This document shows positions 4,897 to 9,849 of a DNA stretch of 11,117 nucleotides, piece after piece. Position 1 is the stretch's first letter, and each line of letters begins with the position of its first letter. The notes under the pieces are model-generated. The model searched no databases. It saw nothing but the letters and a program-made list of their open reading frames with translations, and was not told the origin of the DNA. Source of the DNA: Candidatus Aenigmatarchaeota archaeon (GTDB taxonomy: Archaea > Aenigmatarchaeota > Aenigmatarchaeia > QMZP01); NCBI GenBank assembly GCA_017609225.1, contig JAFCEK010000025.1:1-11117 (forward strand), in the 5' to 3' direction. Both the position numbers and the translations under genes were made by a program.

Positions 4897-7563
4897 CTAT
4901 TCTACTTCAATGCCGGGCTTTCCCGGCTCTGCCCTCACGCTTTTTTCTGTTCTTTTCTCCTCTGCCCTCATAATAATGATTTCACAGCCAAACTCTTTCC
5001 TTAGCATGTCCTCTGCCTCTTTCAGCGCATTGTATTCCTCGTCCTGATTCAGTATCCTCCCAAGCCTGCCCAGGTCCTTTTTCAGCCTCTCGGCAAACCT
5101 TACAGCATCCTTACCCTCTTTCCTGATTTCAGGATTCTTCATGATTTCGCTTACTATGTTTTCAGGGCTTTTCACATTCTTCAGTATGGTTTCATATGCA
5201 GTGTACTTCCATAAAGGGCTGACATAAATGCTGATTTTCTCTGGCTTCTTCCCCACAAGCTTTACTATTTCCCTTATATCCTCAATGGTCTGGTTCACAA
5301 GATTCTCTGCAAGTTCCAGCTTGAGGTCAATAAGATTCTCATCTGCCTCAGGCCATTTCTGCATGGAAACAAATCCCCTGTTTCCAAGCATTTCCCATAT
5401 CTCCTCGGCAAGATGCGGTGCAAAGGGGGAGAGAAGCAGGGCAAGCGTTTTCAGAGCCTCAAGCATTACCTTTTTGTTAACCTTCTGCTCCCTGTATTTG
5501 TAAAGCTCGTTCACAAAAACAATAAGGTTCCCGATTGCAATATTGAACCTGAAATTTTCCATGCATTCTGTAACCCTTTTTATAGTGCTGTGGATTTTTC
5601 CAAGCATCTGCCTGTCCCTGGTTTTCATATCGTTAATAGTTTCCATATCCTTTATGCCTGCTGCAAGATTGTAAACCCTGTTAAGAAACTTGTATGCTCC
5701 AACCACGCCTTTATCGCTCCATTCAAGCTGGCTTTCAGGGCTTGCAACAAAAAGCAGGAACACCCTTGCAGTGTCTATTCCGTATTTTTTTGACATATCC
5801 TCCTGTGTCACAGCATTGCCAAAGCTTTTGCTCATTTTGTGCCCGTCTTTGTACACAATTCCCTGGTTGAACAGCCTGGTAAACGGCTCATCAAAATCAA
5901 CAAGGCCAAGGTCCTTCAGAACCATGGTGAAGAACCTTGCATAAAGAAGATGCATTACAGCATGCTCCACACCGCCAATATACTGGTCCACAGGCATCCA
6001 GTATTTCACTGCCTTCCTGTCAAATGCAAATTTCTTCTCCTTTGGGGAGCAGTATCTCAGGAAATACCATGAGGAATCAAAGAATGTGTCCATTGTGTCT
6101 GTTTCCCTTCTTGCCTTTCCGCCGCATTTCGGACATTTTGTTTCAACAAAACCCTTTACACTGGCAAGAGGATTGCCCTTTCCTGTGAATTTTACATTTG
6201 TGGGAAGCATTACAGGCAGCTCCTTCTCCGGAACAGGAACAGTCCCGCATTTCCCGCAGTAAATAACAGGTATGGGGGTTCCCCAGTATCTCTGCCTTGA
6301 TATCAGCCAGTCTCTGAGCTTGTACTGCACTGTTCTTTTTCCAAGCTTCTTTTTCTCCAGATAGTCGGATATCTCCTCTATTGCATCATAGTTCTGGCTT
6401 CCATTAAACTCACCTGAATTTACAAGCACGCCCGGCTCCAGATATGCCCTGCTCATCTCATTTGGGTCAAGGTCATAGCTTGGCGGCTTTATCACAACTC
6501 TTATTGGTATGTTGAACTTCTTTGCAAACTCAAAATCCCTCTGGTCATGCGCAGGAACAGCCATTATAGCTCCTGTTCCATAGTCAGGCAGAACAAAGTT
6601 TGCTATGTATATTGGTATCTCTTCCCCTGTTACAGGATTTATTGCATACCTGCCTATAAACATACCCTCTTTTTCCCTGTCTTCTGATGCCCTCTCAAAC
6701 CTGTCTTCAAGGACAACCTTTCTTACAAACTCCTTTACAGGTTTTTCATACTTTGTTCCCTTCACAAGCTCCATAACATCAGGATGTTCCGGTGCATACA
6801 CCATGAATGTCACTCCGAACAGGGTGTCAACCCTTGTTGTGAATATTGGTATTTTCTTGTCAGAGCCCTTTATCATAAAGTAAACCATTGTTCCTCTGCT
6901 CCTGCCAATCCAGTTCTCCTGCATCTTCTTTACATTCTCAGGCCACTGGATTTTTTTGAGTCCCTTCAGAAGCCTTTCTGCATATCTTGTAATTTTCAGA
7001 AACCACTGCTCCATGTTTTTTATTTCAACCTGGCTGCCGCATCTCCAGCATTTTCCGTTTTCAACCTGCTCATTTGCAAGAACAGTCCTGCATTTAGGGC
7101 ACCAGTTTACAGGCGCCTTTTTCCTGTATGCCAGGCCCTTCTTCAGCATCTGGAGAAAAAACCACTGGTTCCATTTGTAGTATTCGGGATAGCATGTTGC
7201 TATTTCCCTGTTCCAGTCATAGCTCAACCCAAGCGCCTTCTGGTTCTTTTTTATGCCTGCTATTGCCTTTTCAGTGTAAACCCTGGGATGCGTTTTTGCC
7301 TTTATGGCAGCATTCTCTGCAGGCAGGCCGAATGCATCATAGCCCATTGGATACAGAACATTGAATCCCTGCATTCTCTTGAACCTGGCAACAGCATCAC
7401 CCATTGCATAGTTTCTTATATGCCCCATGTGAAGCCCTGCGGCAGAGGGATAGGGAAACATCTCAAGAACATAATATTTCTTTCTTTTTCCCTCCTTTAC
7501 CCTGAATATTTTTGCCTTCTCCCATCTTGCCTGCCATTTTTTCTCTATTTCTGAGAATTTCAT
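4897..7563 (-). CDS. leuS: Leucyl-tRNA synthetase, bacterial type
   Basis: An 888-residue class I synthetase charging tRNA-Leu with leucine. Signatures in order: HMGH at 45-48, then YDAFGLPAENAAIK (75-88); zinc knuckle C155/C158 with C172/C175; CP1 editing domain with TTRVDTLFG (242-250) and GTGAIMAVPAHDQRD (329-343), where D340 matches the conserved editing Asp; RDWLISRQRYWGTPIP; a second knuckle C436/C439 with C477/C480; KMSKS at 576-580; then the anticodon-binding helical domain. MFPYPSAAGLHMGH, NWCPKCRTVLANEQV and LKITRYAERLL are bacterial-type; archaeal LeuRS reads differently around HIGH. No leucine-specific insertion precedes KMSKS. The end (EPGKPGIEVE) looks more like the archaeal synthetase tail than the usual bacterial one. 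The gene is last in a minus-strand cluster, 12 bp after the preceding gene, with only a weak RBS. Confidence 0.96.
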   Translation of the reverse strand: MKFSEIEKKWQARWEKAKIFRVKEGKRKKYYVLEMFPYPSAAGLHMGHIRNYAMGDAVARFKRMQGFNVLYPMGYDAFGLPAENAAIKAKTHPRVYTEKAIAGIKKNQKALGLSYDWNREIATCYPEYYKWNQWFFLQMLKKGLAYRKKAPVNWCPKCRTVLANEQVENGKCWRCGSQVEIKNMEQWFLKITRYAERLLKGLKKIQWPENVKKMQENWIGRSRGTMVYFMIKGSDKKIPIFTTRVDTLFGVTFMVYAPEHPDVMELVKGTKYEKPVKEFVRKVVLEDRFERASEDREKEGMFIGRYAINPVTGEEIPIYIANFVLPDYGTGAIMAVPAHDQRDFEFAKKFNIPIRVVIKPPSYDLDPNEMSRAYLEPGVLVNSGEFNGSQNYDAIEEISDYLEKKKLGKRTVQYKLRDWLISRQRYWGTPIPVIYCGKCGTVPVPEKELPVMLPTNVKFTGKGNPLASVKGFVETKCPKCGGKARRETDTMDTFFDSSWYFLRYCSPKEKKFAFDRKAVKYWMPVDQYIGGVEHAVMHLLYARFFTMVLKDLGLVDFDEPFTRLFNQGIVYKDGHKMSKSFGNAVTQEDMSKKYGIDTARVFLLFVASPESQLEWSDKGVVGAYKFLNRVYNLAAGIKDMETINDMKTRDRQMLGKIHSTIKRVTECMENFRFNIAIGNLIVFVNELYKYREQKVNKKVMLEALKTLALLLSPFAPHLAEEIWEMLGNRGFVSMQKWPEADENLIDLKLELAENLVNQTIEDIREIVKLVGKKPEKISIYVSPLWKYTAYETILKNVKSPENIVSEIMKNPEIRKEGKDAVRFAERLKKDLGRLGRILNQDEEYNALKEAEDMLRKEFGCEIIIMRAEEKRTEKSVRAEPGKPGIEVE

Positions 7564-7575
7564 ATTATCTTCTGA

Positions 7576-7941
7576 TTAATGTTTGTTTCCCTGTCTTCTT
7601 ATATATTCTGTTTCGCCAGGATACATACAATCAGGATAAACAGCGATTTGCCTTTTGTAGCTGCCAATATAATTATTATTCTCTATTTTCCCTGAAAAAA
7701 CAGCCCTTAAAAACACCAGCACACAGAAATTGCTGTCAGGCAGAAGATAAAAGCTGTCTTCGTATTCCAAATCCTGAAGGCTGTCTGCATGCGGCTCTGC
7801 CTTTTCCCATTCCCTCCATTCTTCTTCAATCCTTTCCAATATCTTCATATCTGCTGAAAACCCATGCTCCTCTTTGCATTTTTCAAATGCTTTTCCAAGC
7901 TCTTCCAGCGTTCTTCCCCTGTAGCCATTGTTCTGTCCCAT
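7576..7941 (-). CDS. Unknown protein encoded directly upstream of leuS
   Basis: A 121-residue protein I do not recognise. The first half is charged and helical (TLEELGKAFEKCKEEHGFSA, then ILERIEEEWREWEKAEPHAD). The second half contains a hydrophobic, possibly beta-rich stretch (SFYLLPDSNFCVLVFLRAVF) and a polar, tyrosine-rich end. Three Cys (C22, C73, C105) form no obvious metal site. An excellent Shine-Dalgarno sequence, GGAGATGAT (plus 7942-7950), overlaps the stop of the preceding gene and supports ATG 7941. It lies 1 bp after that gene and 12 bp before leuS, so co-transcription with leuS is likely; whether it works with the synthetase is unknown. Confidence 0.7.
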   Translation of the reverse strand: MGQNNGYRGRTLEELGKAFEKCKEEHGFSADMKILERIEEEWREWEKAEPHADSLQDLEYEDSFYLLPDSNFCVLVFLRAVFSGKIENNNYIGSYKRQIAVYPDCMYPGETEYIRRQGNKH

Positions 7942-7942
7942 A

Positions 7943-8173
7943 TCATCTCCCTATAACAGGTTTATAATCTTTACAATCCTCAAAGTCAGGATTCTCCCCG
8001 GGAATATGAGGGCATCTGTATATGCCAGGATTTTTATCCATTAAGCCAGGGTTTTTTTCAAGCAGTTTCTCAACCCAGTCCCTATACTCCAGATACCACT
8101 GGCAAATTGTGCTTCTTCCTTTTAAAACAACTCTTGAATTCCTGCAGCCGCTACGGTTTGCTATCATGCTCAT
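7943..8173 (-). CDS. Small cysteine-containing protein, unknown
   Basis: A 76-residue protein with Cys at 10, 24, 54 and 67 and a tail reading YRCPHIPGENPDFEDCKDYK. The middle is helical with several Trp/Tyr (WYLEYRDWVEKLLEKN). The C-terminal C-x-H ... [ED]-C-K-D pattern recurs in the neighbouring 8170-8355 gene, which suggests related metal-binding or disulfide modules. No signal peptide is seen. The start overlaps the upstream stop (ATGA), and the stop lies 1 bp before the next ATG; both are marks of a genuine operon gene. A second ATG two codons in (8167) is also usable. Function unknown. Confidence 0.65.
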   Translation of the reverse strand: MSMIANRSGCRNSRVVLKGRSTICQWYLEYRDWVEKLLEKNPGLMDKNPGIYRCPHIPGENPDFEDCKDYKPVIGR

Positions 8174-8355
8174 ATAACCAGCTCCCTGTCTTTACATTCT
8201 ATGCCATGCCTGCATTCGCCGCCGTTTTCTGTGCATGGCCCGCTGGGATTCATGCACCTACCTGACCTGTAAAATCCGCAATCCCTATCATGGATGCTGG
8301 AAAAATATTTTTCAGGGTCCAGTCTTCTCTCACCAGAAGAATCAGGGCTTTTCAT
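8170..8355 (-). CDS. Small cysteine-rich protein, unknown
   Basis: A protein of 61 residues from ATG 8355 (64 from the GTG at 8364). The ATG is preferred because GTGATT just before it resembles the archaeal Shine-Dalgarno sequence. Five Cys are evenly spread over the second half: RDCGFYRSGRC, SGPC, GGECRHGIECKDRE, spaced 7, 6, 6 and 5 residues apart. Such spacing suggests a small zinc-, iron-sulfur- or disulfide-stabilised knuckle, with His also available. It overlaps the next gene by ATGA and is the first of the four-gene run ending in leuS. I do not recognise a named family. Confidence 0.6.
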   Translation of the reverse strand: MKSPDSSGERRLDPEKYFSSIHDRDCGFYRSGRCMNPSGPCTENGGECRHGIECKDRELVI

Positions 8356-8385
8356 CTTAATCACAGAATTTTAAAGAAGCGGATG

Positions 8386-8405
8386 AAAAGCTCTTTTACA
8401 AGAGC
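8386..8405 (-). terminator. Hairpin with U-tract after the 30-residue ORF
   Basis: The minus strand reads GCTCTT-GTAA-AAGAGC-TTTT: a perfect 6-bp stem closed by a GNRA-type GTAA loop and followed by four T. The stop codon TAA of the small ORF lies in the loop and stem. The tail is short, so termination strength is uncertain. It would separate the tiny ORF from the leuS cluster. Confidence 0.45.
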
Positions 8406-8488
8406 AATACCACAAGCACTACAAGAAGCAGGGAAAGAACAGGGCTAAGAAAAACAAAATTCTCTCTTGCGCATCCTGCAGCTTCCAT
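8396..8488 (-). CDS. Candidate 30-residue single-pass membrane peptide
   Basis: A short ORF starting ATG-GAA-GCT-GCA and encoding MEAAGCAREN, then an uninterrupted hydrophobic helix of about 18-20 Val, Leu, Ser and Pro residues up to the stop codon (LSPVLSLLLVVLVVLLL). A TATA-like element at 8511-8519 lies 27 nt upstream, the spacing seen for the leaderless genes in this window, and the hairpin at 8386-8405 follows. Promoter, ORF and terminator-like hairpin fit together closely, which is the main argument that it is expressed. It could be a tail-anchored regulator or a toxin-like peptide; alternatively the transcript may be a small RNA. No homologue is known to me. Confidence 0.45.
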   Translation of the reverse strand: MEAAGCARENFVFLSPVLSLLLVVLVVLLL

Positions 8489-8510
8489 AAGAATTAATTT
8501 ATGGGGAAAG

Positions 8511-8519
8511 ATATTTAAG
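8511..8519 (-). promoter_or_regulatory. TATA-like promoter of the 30-residue ORF
   Basis: The minus strand reads CTTAAATAT, overlapping the last codons and stop of the Nudix gene. It is centred about 27 nt before the ATG at 8488. Confidence 0.45.
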
Positions 8520-8991
8520 TGTTACTCTCGAGATATTTCCTCAGAAGCAGTGCTGCCCTCTCCCCGAACCTGTCAGCATTTTCTTCAACATAGTCTTTAA
8601 GATGACCTGAGTAACAGAGGAAAAGCCCATCTTCTCCATATTTGCCTGGTTTTGGTTTTTTCCTTTTGAGAACAACAAGCTCACCATCATCTTTAAGCTC
8701 AAATTTCTTTTCTATATTGCCCCATTTTATATATACATCATAACATGCTGTTAAATTTCTCCAGAAATCAGATACTATTACACCGCTTCTGTATATTTCC
8801 TTGGGTTCTGCAACCTCCTCCTTTGCCTCTCTTATAATTCCCTGGTTGCATGGTGCATCATACCAAAGGTCTTCCGGTTTCAGAAAGCCTGCAGGAGGCA
8901 TGTCTATCTCACCCCCAACCTCTCTTTTATGCCTGCCGCCAAAAACAACATATATGTCATCTCCCTTAGTAACAAAACCAAGGCCTCCCAC
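8515..8991 (-). CDS. Nudix hydrolase, 3' part of a frame-disrupted gene
   Basis: Catalytic part of a Nudix hydrolase, enzymes that cleave nucleoside diphosphates linked to another moiety. It shows GGEIDMPPAGFLKPEDLWYD, then an insertion, then REAKEEVAEP (the REUXEE helix of the Nudix box); the first half of the box is degenerate and the usual Gly after EE is Ala, so substrate cannot be guessed. As a stand-alone ORF it would begin at a GTG at 8991 with no RBS. The reading frame, however, is open upstream to 9117 and encodes a sensible stretch (TLQVTCAVGNFKEWVVSRPA ... GVNLYTIGVGGLGFVTK) that belongs to the same protein. The true gene runs 9356 to 8515 and is split at the A14 run (9119-9132). 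Confidence 0.75.
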   Translation of the reverse strand: MGGLGFVTKGDDIYVVFGGRHKREVGGEIDMPPAGFLKPEDLWYDAPCNQGIIREAKEEVAEPKEIYRSGVIVSDFWRNLTACYDVYIKWGNIEKKFELKDDGELVVLKRKKPKPGKYGEDGLFLCYSGHLKDYVEENADRFGERAALLLRKYLESNT

Positions 8992-9035
8992 ACCAATTGT
9001 GTAAAGGTTTACACCAGCTATCTCACCGCTGGAAT

Positions 9036-9356
9036 CTATTTCCCAGCCCTTAAACGCAGGCCTGGAAACAACCCATTCCTTGAAGTTTCCAACAGCACAG
9101 GTAACCTGTAGTGTGGTGTTTTTTTTTTTTTTCTATCAAACCATTCTTTTTCCTTTCTTGTGAGTATAAGCTCACCATTGAAGGTCTCAAGCCCCCTGCT
9201 TTTCCTTTCAGCAACAAAATCCTTCCATCTTTTTTCTATCTCTTTCCTTTCAGGAACAGTAATAAGAATAGAGTCATTTATGTATGGTTCAATGCCAATA
9301 ACTTCCTTCTCTCCTATAAACCTATGGTCTCCTGGATTCAGTGCTTCCAAATCCAT
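9036..9356 (-). CDS. N-terminal part of the frame-disrupted Nudix gene
   Basis: The first 79 or so residues (MDLEALNPGDHRFIGEKEVI ... TFNGELILTRKEKEWFDRKKKK) form the N-terminal domain of the Nudix protein. After the 14-A run this frame reads 27 out-of-frame residues (TPHYRLPVLLETSRNG...) and stops at 9036. Adding one base at the run, or removing two, joins it to the downstream frame and gives a 280-residue protein with the REAKEEV helix at about 176-182. It has its own TATA-like box and no RBS. Whether the break is a sequencing error, a real mutation, a phase-variable tract or a slippage site cannot be told from one sequence. Confidence 0.7.
   Translation of the reverse strand: MDLEALNPGDHRFIGEKEVIGIEPYINDSILITVPERKEIEKRWKDFVAERKSRGLETFNGELILTRKEKEWFDRKKKKTPHYRLPVLLETSRNGLFPGLRLRAGK
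9119..9132. repeat. Homopolymer run of 14 T (A14 on the coding strand)
   Basis: Fourteen uninterrupted T on the plus strand, read as A14 within the Lys-rich linker of the Nudix gene. It is the longest homopolymer in the window and sits exactly where the reading frame changes. A13 or A14 leaves the downstream domain unreadable; A12 or A15 restores it. Confidence 0.97.
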
Positions 9357-9375
9357 GGATAAGAATTAGCAGAAA

Positions 9376-9386
9376 AATTTTTAAGC
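9376..9386 (-). promoter_or_regulatory. TATA-like promoter of the Nudix gene
   Basis: The minus strand reads GCTTAAAAATT, centred about 25 nt before the ATG at 9356, in the 39-bp gap after the acylphosphatase stop. No RBS is seen, so the mRNA is probably leaderless. Confidence 0.5.
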
Positions 9387-9395
9387 TTATAATCC

Positions 9396-9674
9396 CTAAT
9401 AAACAATCTCAAAGTCCTTGTATTCACCTTTGTATTTCCCCCATTTTGTTTTTACATTTCTCACAAATGCTGCGCTTGGACCCTCTTCGCAGTATTTTAT
9501 CATTTCCAGTATTTTGCTTTCCTCCCCCTCAAAAACAGCCTCCAGACAGCCATCAGGCGTGTTTTTGACCCAGCCTGTTATGCCAAGCATCTTTGCCCTG
9601 CTCTTGGTAAAACTCCTGAAACACACACCCTGCACAATGCCTGATATTGTAACATGAACCCTTGCCAGAGGCAT
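9396..9674 (-). CDS. acyP: Acylphosphatase
   Basis: A 92-residue acylphosphatase, hydrolysing carboxyl-phosphate bonds such as acetyl or carbamoyl phosphate in the cytoplasm. The signature VHVTISGIVQGVCFRSFTKS gives the phosphate-binding loop GxVQGVxFR with catalytic R20, and GWVKNTPDGCLEAVFEGEE gives catalytic N38. The rest (GPSAAFVRNVKTKW ... KDFEIVY) follows the family, and the length is normal. ATG 9674 (MPLARVHV) is chosen: GGCGAT (plus 9679-9684) just upstream resembles the archaeal ribosome binding site. A GTG at 9707 would add 11 residues, but these would be encoded by the 47-bp repeat. The gene is divergent from hel308. Confidence 0.95.
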   Translation of the reverse strand: MPLARVHVTISGIVQGVCFRSFTKSRAKMLGITGWVKNTPDGCLEAVFEGEESKILEMIKYCEEGPSAAFVRNVKTKWGKYKGEYKDFEIVY

Positions 9675-9679
9675 ACATA

Positions 9680-9726
9680 TCGCCTTGTAGTCTATGACGG
9701 GAACCACTTAATGCTTTATGTAATCT
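9680..9726. repeat. 47-bp direct repeat, copy A
   Basis: Begins TCGCCTTGTAGTCTATGACG and matches copy B at 37 of 47 positions; the first 11 bases and the CCTTGTAG block are identical. It abuts the acyP start and provides its RBS-like GGCGAT. Most differences are transitions. Confidence 0.75.
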
Positions 9727-9760
9727 ATCTTTGATGTTAGTGGTCAAACCCTTCTTCTTA

Positions 9761-9807
9761 TCGCCTTGTAGTTTGTAACGGAAACCGCTATATGCTCAAT
9801 GTAATAT
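9761..9807. repeat. 47-bp direct repeat, copy B
   Basis: Begins TCGCCTTGTAGTTTGTAACG, 81 bp from copy A in the same orientation, and ends just before the hel308 promoter. The 34 bp between the copies shows no gene or clear structure. The pair may be a duplicated 5' region of acyP or two copies of a dispersed repeat. Confidence 0.75.
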
Positions 9808-9817
9808 GTTCTGTTTT

Positions 9818-9827
9818 CTATATAAAA
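9818..9827 (+). promoter_or_regulatory. TATA-like promoter of hel308
   Basis: CTATATAAAA is centred about 27 nt before the ATG at 9850. There is no Shine-Dalgarno sequence between it and the ATG, so a leaderless mRNA is expected. Confidence 0.6.
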
Positions 9828-9849
9828 ATAAGATTTTTAAAAGAATACT

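Noticed and set aside
6784..7554. Long plus-strand ORF (256 codons) opposite leuS
   Set aside because: An antisense shadow of a strongly conserved gene, with an unnatural Cys/His/Phe-rich composition and no promoter or RBS.
8365..8514. tRNA or known ncRNA in the gap before the Nudix gene
   Set aside because: Only one short hairpin is present; no cloverleaf, T-loop or C/D-box pattern was found.
9675..9707. Extended N-terminus of acylphosphatase from GTG 9707
   Set aside because: The extra 11 residues come from the 47-bp repeat, lie outside the conserved fold, and a better-placed RBS serves ATG 9674.
9553..9747. 64-residue ORF on the minus strand overlapping acyP
   Set aside because: Out of frame with the well-conserved acylphosphatase and without homology signs; its upstream part is the repeat.
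9680..9807. Degenerate CRISPR repeats or attachment sites
   Set aside because: Only two copies at about 79% identity, with no spacer series, no integrase, and no tRNA target.
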